Shown one piece after another: positions 24,990-34,038 of a DNA stretch of 64,000 nt (its first letter is position 1; every line of letters begins with the position of its first letter). Made by a program: the position numbers and the translations under genes. This stretch comes from Thermoflexaceae bacterium (GTDB lineage Bacteria > Chloroflexota > Dehalococcoidia > Tepidiformales > Tepidiformaceae), in NCBI GenBank assembly GCA_015075555.1, contig JABTUD010000002.1, forward strand, positions 1,178,001-1,242,000. The letters run 5' to 3'. The notes beneath the pieces were generated by a model. The model searched no databases. It saw nothing but the letters and a program-made list of their open reading frames with translations, and was not told the origin of the DNA.

Positions 24990-25277
24990 ATGGGAGAAAC
25001 AGTCCGCACGCATGTTGTGTTGCCGAAGAGGCTGGTCGATGAGATCGACGCGCTGGTGGGCAAGCGGAAGCGGAGCGAGTTCATTGCGGCGGAGCTGGAG
25101 GCCGCAGTCAGACGGATGAAGCGCGTGGGAACGGCACGCGAGCTGATTGGCTCGATACCTGCCGGTGCTGTGCCGGAATGGGACACCCTCGAGTCGACGC
25201 TTGCCTGGCAGCGACTTCAGCGGCCGATCGACGACCCCTGGGATGACGCGACTGTTCGCGCCAGGGCAGCTTCGTGA
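24990..25277 (+). CDS. Antitoxin of a VapBC-like module (ribbon-helix-helix type)
   Basis: A 95-residue protein. Residues 5-45 (RTHVVLPKRLVDEIDALVGK, then RKRSEFIAAELEAA) are a ribbon-helix-helix DNA-binding domain; the acidic, Trp-containing tail would wrap the toxin. ATG 24990 follows GGGGGATCCC. The stop overlaps the toxin start by 4 nt (GTGA), which ensures coupled translation. It should repress its own operon through the palindrome at 24928-24946. Confidence 0.88.
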   Translation: MGETVRTHVVLPKRLVDEIDALVGKRKRSEFIAAELEAAVRRMKRVGTARELIGSIPAGAVPEWDTLESTLAWQRLQRPIDDPWDDATVRARAAS

Positions 25278-25666
25278 CGCGATACCTGCTGGACTCGAAT
25301 GAGCTGATCAACTTTGCCCGGGGACGTGAGCCGTACGCCAATCGTGTTCGCGAATTGATAGAGTCCGATGAGGAGGTTGGGATCTCGCCCGTGTGCGTGG
25401 CGGAGTTCTTTTCGAACCTTCCCCCGGAGAGGCGTGCCCGGTGGGCTGCGTTCATGGAGGGGCTGGCGGTTTGGCCGCTTACGTTCGAAGACGGTGTGCA
25501 GGCGGGGATCTTCAGATACGAAGCGGCACGCGCCGGGCGCCCGCTCTCAACGCCGGACACCCTCATCGCTGCGACAGCGCGCAGGGTGAACGCAACCGTT
25601 GTTACCGAGAACCTGAAGGATTTCCCGATGCCGGGCGTGAGGGTGATGAGCCTGGCGGAGGGCTAA
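25274..25666 (+). CDS. PIN-domain ribonuclease toxin (VapC-like)
   Basis: A 130-residue PIN domain with the acidic active-site residues D7 (LLDSNELI), E44 (VCVAEF), D95 (STPDTLIAA) and D116 (ENLKDF). These bind Mg2+ or Mn2+ for endonucleolytic cleavage of tRNA or rRNA. GTG start within the antitoxin stop. All key residues are present, so the toxin should be active when the antitoxin is lost. Confidence 0.9.
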   Translation: MTRYLLDSNELINFARGREPYANRVRELIESDEEVGISPVCVAEFFSNLPPERRARWAAFMEGLAVWPLTFEDGVQAGIFRYEAARAGRPLSTPDTLIAATARRVNATVVTENLKDFPMPGVRVMSLAEG

Positions 25667-25700
25667 CGGCAGCGAGGAGCGGCGGCGTAGAATCGGCGCC

Positions 25701-27062
25701 ATGGGCGAGCCCCACATCCGTTACGTAGCCTCCCGGGACGGGGTGAACATCGCCTACTGGGCGGAGGGCGAAGGGCGCACCGTTATCCACATGCCGCCCA
25801 TGCCGTGGAGCCACCTCCAGGTGGAGTGGGAGGGGGAGAGGCAGCGCGCGTGGTACGCGAGCCTCCTGGGGCGGTGCCGGCTCGTGCGCTATGACAACCG
25901 GGGAAGCGGCCTCTCCGATCGCAGCGCCGGGAACATGGCGCTGGAAGCCCACGTCGCCGACCTGGAAGCGCTCGTTGAGCGGCTCGGCGAGGGGCCGGTT
26001 GCGCTCATTGGCGTTTCCTACGCGGCCCCGGTTGCGATTGCTTTCGCTGCCGCGCATCCGGAGCTGGTGTCGCACCTGGTGTTGTGGTGCGGCTTCGCCA
26101 ACGCCACCGACGCCCACATTCCCGCCCTTGCCGCGATGGGGCCGATGTTCGAGGCGGACTGGAGCCTTGCGACCGAGACAATCGCCCACGCACTGGTGGC
26201 AGGCTGGGATGCACCGGAAGAAGCGCGTCACTTCGCTGCGCTGATGCGCGAGGCAACTGACCGCGAAGGAACGTCGAGATTCTTCTCGGCCTTTGACACA
26301 TTCGATGTGACGGCCGACCTGGAACGCGTCACCTGTCCTGTGCTGGTGCTCCAACGGCGGGGCGCAAGGGTGCCCGACCCGGCGGTATCGCGGAAGCTGG
26401 CGGCGGCGATTCCGGGCGCGCAGCTGGTGGCGCTGGAGGGGGAATCGGTACTGCCGTGGGTGGGGAACACCGGATTGCTGCTGGCAACCACGGTTGATTT
26501 CCTGGGCCTGCGACAAGGTGTTGCAGGTCCATCCACGGCCTCGAACGCTGCGGCGGGCACGCTGCGCACAATCCTCTTCACGGATATCGAAGCGCACACG
26601 GCGATGATGCAACGCCTGGGCGACGCCGAAGGGCGCACCATCCTGCGGGAGCACGAGCGCATCACGCGCGAAGCCCTGCGCGAGTTCGGGGGGAGCGAGG
26701 TGAAGAGCATGGGCGACGGCTTCATGGCCTCGTTCGGTTCGGCGCAGAGGGCGCTGGAGTGCGCAATCGCCCTTCAGCGGCGGCTCACCGAGGCAGCGGC
26801 GCGGCTCCCCTTTATGCTCCGGATCCGCGTGGGGTTGAACGCGGGCGAGCCCATCGCCGAGGACGACGACCTGTTTGGCGCATCGGTGATCGCGGCGGCA
26901 CGCATCGCCGCCTGCGCCGAAGGCGGCGAGATCCTCGTTTCAAACGTGGTGCGCGAGCTGGCGGCAGGGAAGGGGTTCATGTTCGCAGAACGGGGGGAGA
27001 CGGTGCTGCGCGGTTTCGACGACCCCGTGCGCCTCTTTACGCTGCGCTGGCGGGAAGCGTAG
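25701..27062 (+). CDS. Alpha/beta-hydrolase-like domain fused to a class III cyclase domain
   Basis: Residues 1-270 are an alpha/beta hydrolase fold with S106 in GVSYAAP. The expected catalytic histidine position reads EGESVLPWVGN, with no His, so this half is probably a ligand sensor, not an enzyme. Residues 285-450 are a class III cyclase domain with D295 (FTDIE), Lys335 and D339 (KSMGDG), and R401. The usual transition-state Asn of V-N-x-A-A-R is Ile397 (V-I-A-A-A-R). Hydrolase-cyclase fusions are common in Actinobacteria and Chloroflexota. Catalysis may be weak or lost. Confidence 0.85.
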   Translation: MGEPHIRYVASRDGVNIAYWAEGEGRTVIHMPPMPWSHLQVEWEGERQRAWYASLLGRCRLVRYDNRGSGLSDRSAGNMALEAHVADLEALVERLGEGPVALIGVSYAAPVAIAFAAAHPELVSHLVLWCGFANATDAHIPALAAMGPMFEADWSLATETIAHALVAGWDAPEEARHFAALMREATDREGTSRFFSAFDTFDVTADLERVTCPVLVLQRRGARVPDPAVSRKLAAAIPGAQLVALEGESVLPWVGNTGLLLATTVDFLGLRQGVAGPSTASNAAAGTLRTILFTDIEAHTAMMQRLGDAEGRTILREHERITREALREFGGSEVKSMGDGFMASFGSAQRALECAIALQRRLTEAAARLPFMLRIRVGLNAGEPIAEDDDLFGASVIAAARIAACAEGGEILVSNVVRELAAGKGFMFAERGETVLRGFDDPVRLFTLRWREA

Positions 27063-27063
27063 C

Positions 27064-27339
27064 TCAGGCGGCGTCGCGCGCGCGGGGACGGTGTTTGGCG
27101 TGGTACTGCTCGCGCAGGGCCCGGGCAGCGCGGTCAGCTTCGAGGACCAGGGCGCGCCGGTTCCTGCGCCTGCGTGCGCCGACAGCCAGGTGGTGCGCCG
27201 AATCGGCGACGACCAGCCCTACAGCCGTGGCCATCAGGGCGAGAGACCATTCGGCCACGCCTGCAACACCGGCGCCCAGCCCGAGCAGGCCAGCAGCAAG
27301 CGCCGGATTGCGAACTCCCCACGCCCAGAAGGTAGCCAT
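27064..27339 (-). CDS. Small two-TM membrane protein
   Basis: A 91-residue protein: two hydrophobic helices (about residues 8-28, PALAAGLLGLGAGVAGVA, and 30-52, WSLALMATAVGLVVADSAHH), then a strongly basic tail (GARRRRNRRALVLEADRAAR). No family recognised. It is convergent with the hydrolase-cyclase gene and ends 1 bp from it. Coding is supported by composition and helix pattern only. Confidence 0.5.
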   Translation of the reverse strand: MATFWAWGVRNPALAAGLLGLGAGVAGVAEWSLALMATAVGLVVADSAHHLAVGARRRRNRRALVLEADRAARALREQYHAKHRPRARDAA

Positions 27340-27437
27340 ATCCTGATCGTCGGCCGATTCAGGACGGAACTAAAGGGCGCGCTGTTCCCGCCACGCTCCC
27401 GGCCGTGGACCGCGGCAGGGCCACGCTGCCGGAAGGG

Positions 27438-28280
27438 TCAGCGGTCCTGGGACCAGAACGGGCCAGTGTCGACGCTCCACGCCTGGCCCCAGTCGGGCTC
27501 GCGGCGCTCCAGGAAGGCGGCGAGCCCCTCGCGGAACTCGGGGCTTGAGATCTGGAGACGCTGGTTCGCCCACTCGTACTCCAGGTGCTGTTCGAGGGTC
27601 GAGGACATTGCGTACTGGAGGTCGCGGCGAGTGTAGGTAAGGGCGGAGGGCGGCTGGGAGGCGATCTTGCGGGCGAGCGCCATGGCCTCATCGAGGAGCT
27701 GCGCGTGGGGCACGACCCTGGAGACCATGCCGATGCGGAGGGCCTCCTGGGCGTCGATCATGCGGGCGGTGAAGAACATCTCGGCGGCGCGCTCGGGGCC
27801 GACGAGGCGGGGCAGGAACCAGGAGAGGCCGAAGTCGGGGGCGAGCCCTCGGCTGATGAAGACGGTGCTGAAGCGCGCTTCTTCGCTGGCGATGCGGATA
27901 TCCATGCAGAGGGCGAGCCCGAGGCCACCGCCCACGGTCACGCCGTTGATGGCCGCGATCACCGGCTTGGAGCCCCGGGCGATAGTGAGGACGGTACGGC
28001 CGGCGCCCCCCAGGTAGTCGATCGCCTCGGCGCGGCGGCCTTCTGTACCGGCGCCGGGAAAGGCCTCGACGGCGGGGTCCTTGAGGTCCGCGCCAGCGCA
28101 CCAGGCGCGCCCTTCGCCAACAACCACATAGGCACGGACCGAGTCGTCCTGTTCACCGGAGCGGAATGCGTCGTTGATGGAGGCGATGAGGGTGCCCCCC
28201 ATGGTGTTGAGCCGCTCGGGCCGGTTCAGCCGGATGAGCCGTACCCCCTCGGGGGTGGTTTCGATGATGCAATCAGGCAT
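27438..28280 (-). CDS. Enoyl-CoA hydratase/isomerase family protein
   Basis: A 280-residue crotonase-fold protein: G-A-D-L-K-D near residue 63 (oxyanion hole), AAINGVTVGGGLGLALCMDI (second oxyanion Gly and acyl-CoA pocket) and ARFSTVFISRGLAPDFG. One glutamate of the hydratase pair appears replaced (S-R-G-L-A-P-D), so isomerase or another crotonase reaction is possible. Start ATG 28278-28280 with GGGAG upstream. Acts on CoA thioesters in beta-oxidation-like pathways. Confidence 0.9.
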   Translation of the reverse strand: MPDCIIETTPEGVRLIRLNRPERLNTMGGTLIASINDAFRSGEQDDSVRAYVVVGEGRAWCAGADLKDPAVEAFPGAGTEGRRAEAIDYLGGAGRTVLTIARGSKPVIAAINGVTVGGGLGLALCMDIRIASEEARFSTVFISRGLAPDFGLSWFLPRLVGPERAAEMFFTARMIDAQEALRIGMVSRVVPHAQLLDEAMALARKIASQPPSALTYTRRDLQYAMSSTLEQHLEYEWANQRLQISSPEFREGLAAFLERREPDWGQAWSVDTGPFWSQDR

Positions 28281-28387
28281 GGCAGAGGCTCCCGCAGGTG
28301 ATTGAGGGGATTCTGGCGCAGGCTGCGCCCCGGCGCCAGCAGTGGTCCTGCAAGGAGATGGGAACGTGACCGGGCAGGAACGCAGAG

Positions 28388-29263
28388 TCAGCTGGCGGCG
28401 GCGTACCAGCGCTGAGGAGCGCCGCTTGCGCTTTCGATGAAGGCGAAAGCGCGATCGAGGAGGTGGTCGATGCCCCCGGCGGCCTCCTCAAGGGCGGCGA
28501 GGTCCGGGCTCATCTCAGCGGGCGCGGCCCCTTCATCATCGAAGCCGCAGTAGAGGCCGTAGTGGAGGACCAGGCGGTTGGCCTGGGCGACTACCCCCGG
28601 CAGGCCATCGGCGGCGGGGGTGAGCGACTCATCGTGGTGCATGGCGATGGCATCGACCAGGTGCCCGGGGAACTTCCACTGTTCGCCAAGGGCACGGCCG
28701 ACGGCGGCGTGGTCGAAGCCGGTGAGCCGGGTTTCCGCCTCGTGGAGGCTGGTGTGGTTGGAGCGCGCGAACCTCACGGCATCGGCGAATTCGTTTGCCA
28801 TGACCTGCGAGATGACCAGGCGGCCGATGTCGTGGAGGATGCCGGCGGTGAAGGCGTCTTCGGGGCGCGCGGCGCGGGTTTTCTTGGCGATAGCTTCGCC
28901 GGCGACGGCGGTTGCGACGCTGTGTCCCCAGAAGAGGTCCAGGTCGAACACCCCATCGAGGACGCTGTTGCGCTTGAAGGAGTTGACGATGCTGGCGCCC
29001 ACGGCCAGCTGGCGGACCTGCTTGAATCCGAGGACCAGCACGGCCTCGCGGACGGTGCCAACGCGGCGGGCGAAGCCGTAATAGGCGGAGTTGCTGATCT
29101 TGATGAGCCTCGCCGTGAGGGCCTGGTCGGTGCTGAGCACCTGCGCCAGGTCCAGTGCGCTCGTCCGGTCATCATCGGCGAGCCCCATGACGCGGGCGGC
29201 AACCGCTGGCAATGGGGGAAGTTCATCGAGGAGGCCCAGGATTTCGCGGGCGTTGTTGCTCAT
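28388..29263 (-). CDS. HDOD domain protein
   Basis: About 291 residues. The N-terminus (LDELPPLPAVAARVMGLADD) and SNSAYYGFARRVGTV...AVLVLGFKQVRQLAVG are the HDOD signature. A later H-D-I-G-R-L and H-H-D-E look like HD-type metal motifs, but HDOD proteins normally lack phosphodiesterase activity. The family acts as signalling output, often downstream of two-component or c-di-GMP signals. ATG 29263 is preferred to the overlapping GTG at 29266. It is divergent from the next SDR gene. Confidence 0.9.
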   Translation of the reverse strand: MSNNAREILGLLDELPPLPAVAARVMGLADDDRTSALDLAQVLSTDQALTARLIKISNSAYYGFARRVGTVREAVLVLGFKQVRQLAVGASIVNSFKRNSVLDGVFDLDLFWGHSVATAVAGEAIAKKTRAARPEDAFTAGILHDIGRLVISQVMANEFADAVRFARSNHTSLHEAETRLTGFDHAAVGRALGEQWKFPGHLVDAIAMHHDESLTPAADGLPGVVAQANRLVLHYGLYCGFDDEGAAPAEMSPDLAALEEAAGGIDHLLDRAFAFIESASGAPQRWYAAAS

Positions 29264-29399
29264 CACGAATCAATCATCGGACCAGGTGAGCTCCCACTTA
29301 ACGGCCGGGGTGGGCGAATTCGGTGCGGGAGGGGGTCCCCGGCTTTCCAGCGCCGCGAAGGCTCACTAGAGTGAGCGCAAACATTCGAGGAGTCTCGCC

Positions 29400-30182
29400 A
29401 TGCGATTGCAGGGCAGGGTGGCCGCCGTCACCGGTGGCGCAAGCGGTATTGGCAAGGGGATCGCCTACGCGTTCGCGCGCGAAGGGGCGGCTGTTGCCAT
29501 CGGCGACATCGATGAGGCGGGCGCGAGCGCAGCCGCGACGGAGATTGCCGAAGAGACAGGCGCGCGGACGCTGGGGATGCGCTGCGACGTGGTTTCGCGC
29601 GCGGACGTGGACGGGCTCGTCGCCGCAGCGGCGGAGAAGTTCGGCCGGTTCGACATCATGGTCGCGAACGCGGGCATCGCATTCTTCAAGACACCGCTCG
29701 AAACCACGGAAGAAGACTGGGACCGGATCATGGACGTGAACGGCAAGGGTGTGCTGCTGAGCGACCAGGCAGCCGCACGCCAGATGATCGCCGAGGGGCA
29801 CGGGGGAGCGATCGTGAACATCGCCAGCGTGGCGGCGCTGAACCCGGCCGTGGGACTGACGGCATACTGCGCTTCCAAGGCGGCCGTGATGCACATGACC
29901 AAGTGCTTTGCCCTGGACCTGGCGAAGTACGGCATTCGCGTGACATCGATTGCGCCCGGGCTGGTCGACACGCCTCTGTGGGGAAAGGGGATGGGCGACC
30001 CCCAGGTCCTCGACCACGGGCTGCGCGACCAGTTCGCCACGCGCGTTCCTCTGGGCCGGATGGCCACGGCGGACGACATCGCGAAGATGGTCGCGTTCCT
30101 CGTCAGCGACGAAGGGGAGTACCTCACCGGCCACATCTTCGTTGTCGACGGGGGCCAGTCGCTGGCGCCGGCGGCAAGGTAG
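29400..30182 (+). CDS. SDR-family NAD(P)-dependent oxidoreductase
   Basis: A 260-residue classical SDR: TGGASGIGKG cofactor loop, D-I-D after strand 2 (NAD preference), N-A-G, I-V-N-I-A-S and Y-C-A-S-K (catalytic Ser-Tyr-Lys), and P-G-L-V-D-T-P. ATG follows GAGGAGTCTCGCC. It is followed by an MFS transporter on the same strand, so it may belong to uptake and oxidation of an unknown alcohol or hydroxy acid. Confidence 0.92.
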   Translation: MRLQGRVAAVTGGASGIGKGIAYAFAREGAAVAIGDIDEAGASAAATEIAEETGARTLGMRCDVVSRADVDGLVAAAAEKFGRFDIMVANAGIAFFKTPLETTEEDWDRIMDVNGKGVLLSDQAAARQMIAEGHGGAIVNIASVAALNPAVGLTAYCASKAAVMHMTKCFALDLAKYGIRVTSIAPGLVDTPLWGKGMGDPQVLDHGLRDQFATRVPLGRMATADDIAKMVAFLVSDEGEYLTGHIFVVDGGQSLAPAAR

Positions 30183-30350
30183 CGGCGCACACCAGCGCGG
30201 GTGGATTCGCCGTGTGGGCGGCGCGGCGGCGCCCGCGGCAACCGCCCCCGGCCGCGGCGGGATGCCACTCCTGATTACGGTCATAGTCGCCGGGGCGGCA
30301 ATGCGCTTCAGTGAGTGCGCAGGCAGAGCCGTGTGGGAGGGTGGCATTCC

Positions 30351-31583
30351 GTGTCGTATCGCTGGCTGGTAATCATCGGGCTCTTTTCGGGCGTCAGCTC
30401 GACGGCGATGTGGGTGAGCTATTCGGTCGGGATCATGCTCCCCGACATGAAGACCGAGCTGGACATGTCGCCGGCGCAGGCGGGCGTGCTGGGGGCCATG
30501 AGCTGGTTCGCCATGATCGTGCTGGGCATCCCGATCGCCACGATTGTGAGCCGCTTCAATGCCCGCCTCATGATCTTCGCGAGCGCGGTGCACATGGCGG
30601 TCTTCGCCTTCCTCCAGGGCTGGGCGCCGAACTACGAGCTCGAGATCCTTTTCCGCTTCGTGTTCATGATGGGCTTTGTCGCCCGCCAGGCGAATGCGGC
30701 GATGCTCATCCAGCAGTGGTTCGCCCAGCACGAGGTGCCCCGCGTGCAGTCGTTCATCACGGTCGTGATGGGGCTGGCGCAGATCGCAGCGGTGGGCTTC
30801 CTGCCGTGGATGCTGATCTGGTTCGATGGGTGGCGGAACACGTTCTATGCGCTGGGGGTGTTGCTCGCCGCCTCGTCGCTGCTGTGGGTGTTCTTTGCCC
30901 GCGATAACCCGGAAGCGCCTGTCCGCCCGCACCAAGCGCCGAAGGAACGCACGCCGCTGGCGGCGATCTTCCGCTACCAGCCGGTGTGGATGTTCGGCCT
31001 GGCGACGGCGTTCTGCATCGTGGGGACGTCGGCGTTCTCCGTGTTCTGGCCGACGTTCCTGACGGAGGAACGGGGGCTTTCGCTGCGAATGGCGGGGTTC
31101 TTCACGGCAGGGATCCCGGTGGGGCAGATCCTGGGGGCGCTGCACTGCTCGTGGATTCGCGGCAGGGTGACGGCGCGCCGCCAGCAGATGTATCTGACCG
31201 GGGTGGTGTGCACTGGTTCCATGCTGGTGATGGCGCTGGTGCCATTCCCGCCGCTCCTGCCGCTGGGAGCGTTCGGGCTGGGGTGGGCCTGCATGCAGGT
31301 GTACCCCACCCTGGTGGCCATCCCGTTTGAGCTCCCGGGCGTGCGCCCGCGAGAGGTGGCGGTGATCTCTTCGTTCATGTTCAGCCTCTTCACGCTCGGG
31401 GGCGTTATCGGGCCCCTGCTGACCGGCGTGGTGCAGCAGGCGACGGGCTCGCTGCAGACCGGGTTCCTTGTGGTCTCGGTCATCCATCTCGGGATTTTCA
31501 TGGTGGTCTTCGCCTCGGAGAGGGGTCTGCCCTCGCTGCCCCGCGTGGCACGGCGGGAGGCCCTCCTGGCGGGGGCCGACTGA
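30351..31583 (+). CDS. MFS transporter
   Basis: About 410 residues from a GTG at 30351 (GGGAGG upstream), with 12 predicted TM helices. The conserved loop 2-3 region lies after S-W-F-A-M-I-V-L-G-I-P-I, and the two halves are separated by a cytoplasmic segment (NPEAPVRPHQAPKERTPLAA). It resembles nitrate/nitrite or organic-anion type MFS carriers in general plan, but the substrate cannot be read from the sequence. The next small gene overlaps its stop (TGATG). Confidence 0.88.
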   Translation: MSYRWLVIIGLFSGVSSTAMWVSYSVGIMLPDMKTELDMSPAQAGVLGAMSWFAMIVLGIPIATIVSRFNARLMIFASAVHMAVFAFLQGWAPNYELEILFRFVFMMGFVARQANAAMLIQQWFAQHEVPRVQSFITVVMGLAQIAAVGFLPWMLIWFDGWRNTFYALGVLLAASSLLWVFFARDNPEAPVRPHQAPKERTPLAAIFRYQPVWMFGLATAFCIVGTSAFSVFWPTFLTEERGLSLRMAGFFTAGIPVGQILGALHCSWIRGRVTARRQQMYLTGVVCTGSMLVMALVPFPPLLPLGAFGLGWACMQVYPTLVAIPFELPGVRPREVAVISSFMFSLFTLGGVIGPLLTGVVQQATGSLQTGFLVVSVIHLGIFMVVFASERGLPSLPRVARREALLAGAD

Positions 31584-31879
31584 TGTGGAAGCCGCACGCG
31601 GTGGCCGCCTTTGCGGCGCGGCATGGCACCGCGCTGGCGAGCCTCGGAGCCGCAGCCTTCCTGGCAACGCTGATGCTCATCCCTCAGCCTCCCGGTGCGG
31701 AGGGCGGCACCCCCCGGGCGTTCCTGTGGGAATGCCACACCACGGGCAGCGAGGGCGGCCAGCTGGCGGCGACGCTCCTTGCCGGTGGGGAAGCGGCACG
31801 CACGATCGCGCCATTGGCCAGGAGTGACGAGGAGCGGCCGACGCGCGGGCTGGCGTTCGGGGCGTTCGCGCGGGAGTGA
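31583..31879 (+). CDS. Hypothetical 98-aa protein coupled to the MFS gene
   Basis: Starts within the MFS stop (TGATG). One hydrophobic segment (about residues 17-34, ASLGAAAFLATLMLIP) is followed by a Gly/Ala-rich polar tail with one Cys. It could be a small membrane-anchored accessory protein. No family recognised; support is overlap and start position. Confidence 0.45.
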   Translation: MWKPHAVAAFAARHGTALASLGAAAFLATLMLIPQPPGAEGGTPRAFLWECHTTGSEGGQLAATLLAGGEAARTIAPLARSDEERPTRGLAFGAFARE

Positions 31880-31982
31880 CCCCTCGCTGGCGGCGGGCGC
31901 CGGCATTCGCCCGGCCGTCGTGGAGGGGCAGGCGACGGAGGGGGCCAACTCCCGTACCATTGCCGCCGCGAGGAGGTAGAGA

Positions 31983-33194
31983 GTGCCATACAGCGATGAC
32001 TTCACCGGCCTGACGCCGGACCAGGCGCTGCTGAAGCGGGAGGCCCACCGCTTCGCCGAGGAGGTGATGCGGCCCACGGCTGCGGCCCTCGACGACCTCC
32101 GCCCCGCCGAGGTGATTGCGAGCGGGTCGCCCCTTTGGGCTGCGTTCCAGAAGGCATACCAGGCGGGGCACCACCTGCGAGGCTTCCCGCCCGAGCTGGG
32201 CGGGCCCGGGCTGGGCCCGGTCGAAGCCCACGTGGTCGCCGAAGAGCTCGGCTGGGGAAACGCGGGGCTTTCGATCGCCATGGGGGTGACGGCGATGCCG
32301 TTCCGCTTCGCCGCCATGAACGGCAACCCGGACCTGATGCGCGAGATCGTGATGCCCTTCGTAGAAGACACCGAGGGGCGGCACATCGGCTGCTGGGCCG
32401 GGACCGAGCCGAACCACGCCTCGGACCTCATCCTCGGCGGATACGGGCAGGACACCCACCTGGATTGCAGCGCCTTCAAGGATGGCGACGAGTGGGTGAT
32501 CCGAGGGCAGAAGTCATCGTGGGTGTCGAACGGCACGATCGCCACGCACGCCCTCGCCTTCCTCAACGTGCGGCCCGAGATGGGGATGGCGGGGACGGGC
32601 ATCGCCGTCGTGCCCCTGGGCCTGCCGGGAGTCTCAAAGGGGCCGCCACTGAACAAGCTGGGCCAGCGGGCGCTCAACCAGGGGGAGATCTTCTTCGACG
32701 ATGTGCGCATCCCGGCGCACTACATGCTGATGGAGCCGCCGTATGCGTTCGGGGCGATCGAGACGATCATGGCCGGGGCGAACGCGGGGATGTCGACGAC
32801 GTTCAGCGGCGTTGCCCGCGCGGCCTTCGAAGAGGCCCTCGCCTACACGCAATCGCGGGTGCAGAGCGGCGTCGCGCTTTCGAGCCACCAGCTGGTCCAG
32901 AAGCGCCTCTTCGACATGTTCATGCGCGTCGAGGCTTCGCGGGCACTTTCGCGGAAGGCGAACCTGCGGCTGGGGAGCGGGCAGCCGACAGTCCACTACT
33001 CAATGGCCGCCAAGGTGTTCGCCACACGCACCGCCTTCGACGTCGCCTCGGACGCCAGCGAGCTCTGCGGGGCGATGGGCATGGTGAAGGGCGTGCTTGT
33101 CGAGCAGCTCATGCGCGACGCGCGCGCATCGCTTATCGAAGACGGGGCGAACGACGTTCTCTCGATCGCCGCCGCCCGCCAGCTGCTCAACTGA
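31983..33194 (+). CDS. Acyl-CoA dehydrogenase family protein
   Basis: A 403-residue acyl-CoA dehydrogenase from a GTG with GAGGAGG upstream. N-terminal helical domain, FAD-binding middle region (GCWAGTEPNHASD, then WVIRGQKSSWVSNG) and C-terminal domain ending with E-L-C-G-A-M-G-M-V-K and LIEDGANDVLSIAAARQLL. The catalytic base region is diverged from straight-chain enzymes. It heads a run with a nitroreductase and a cupin protein, suggesting oxidation of an unusual substrate. Confidence 0.9.
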   Translation: MPYSDDFTGLTPDQALLKREAHRFAEEVMRPTAAALDDLRPAEVIASGSPLWAAFQKAYQAGHHLRGFPPELGGPGLGPVEAHVVAEELGWGNAGLSIAMGVTAMPFRFAAMNGNPDLMREIVMPFVEDTEGRHIGCWAGTEPNHASDLILGGYGQDTHLDCSAFKDGDEWVIRGQKSSWVSNGTIATHALAFLNVRPEMGMAGTGIAVVPLGLPGVSKGPPLNKLGQRALNQGEIFFDDVRIPAHYMLMEPPYAFGAIETIMAGANAGMSTTFSGVARAAFEEALAYTQSRVQSGVALSSHQLVQKRLFDMFMRVEASRALSRKANLRLGSGQPTVHYSMAAKVFATRTAFDVASDASELCGAMGMVKGVLVEQLMRDARASLIEDGANDVLSIAAARQLLN

Positions 33195-33225
33195 GCGGCG
33201 CCAGCAAGAAGACCAGGGAGTCGAA

Positions 33226-34038
33226 ATGGAACTGAAGGAAGTCATTGGCCGCCGTCGCACCATCCGCTTTTTCCTGCCGCACCGGCCGGTGGAGCGGGAG
33301 AAGATCCAGAAGATGCTCGAAGCGGCGCGGCACTCATCGTGCGTGGGCAACGTGATGAACGTGCGGGGAGTTGTGATCTGGCGCGACCAGGCTTCGGAAA
33401 GCCTGCTCAAGGCCCTGACGCCGCCGCTGGGCTACCAGCAGATGCAGACGGCGCCGGTGTTCATCTTCTGGTACAACGAGCGCGCGGCCTACCAGATCGA
33501 CAAGTGGATCGATGACCTCTACGGGCTCGTGCGCGCGCGGCGCATCGGGACCTCGGTGGAGGGGACGATCGCGGAGATCGACAAGCGGCTGAAGCCCATC
33601 TTCTCGATGGGGTGGGAGGCCTCGTCGGTATCGCCGCTGGCCTTCATGGACATGGGCCTGGCAATTGCGCAGGCGACCCTCGTGGCGTACGACGAGGGCC
33701 TGGGCACCTGCATGATGAGCAGCCCGCGTATCGAGCGCATTGGCAAGATGCTCAACCTGCCCGAGACGGCGGTGCCGGTTGCTGTGCAGGCAGTGGGGTA
33801 CCCGGCGGAATCGTGGGAGGCCGGCGGCCAGACGCCCAAGCCGCCGCTGGGCGAGCTCTTCCACGAGATGAGCCACGGCCAGCCGTTTGAGGCTGACCCG
33901 GCGGTGGCAGAAGAGCTGAAGGACGCGCGTATGTGCCAGGACACGGCGCCCCTGCCCTGGCGCGACGCCGAGTTGCAGTACCTGATCCGCGCGCTCGGGC
34001 TCGAGGACCGCATCCTTGCCGTGGAGTTCGGGACGTAG
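33226..34038 (+). CDS. Nitroreductase family (FMN) protein
   Basis: A 270-residue protein starting MELKEVIGRRRTIRFF, the nitroreductase opening with the R-R-T-I-R FMN contact. It also has H-S-S-C-V-G-N and D-M-G-L-A-I-A-Q-A-T-L-V-A with G-L-G-T-C in the dimer interface. It uses FMN and NAD(P)H to reduce nitro groups, quinones or flavins, or it may be a BluB-like or dehydrogenase variant. ATG 33226 begins 31 nt after the acyl-CoA dehydrogenase stop; the cupin gene follows with no gap. Confidence 0.87.
   Translation: MELKEVIGRRRTIRFFLPHRPVEREKIQKMLEAARHSSCVGNVMNVRGVVIWRDQASESLLKALTPPLGYQQMQTAPVFIFWYNERAAYQIDKWIDDLYGLVRARRIGTSVEGTIAEIDKRLKPIFSMGWEASSVSPLAFMDMGLAIAQATLVAYDEGLGTCMMSSPRIERIGKMLNLPETAVPVAVQAVGYPAESWEAGGQTPKPPLGELFHEMSHGQPFEADPAVAEELKDARMCQDTAPLPWRDAELQYLIRALGLEDRILAVEFGT

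Noticed and set aside
29298-31667. 789-codon antisense frame over an SDR and MFS gene
   Set aside because: His/Arg/Pro-rich shadow typical of the complementary frame of high-GC genes.
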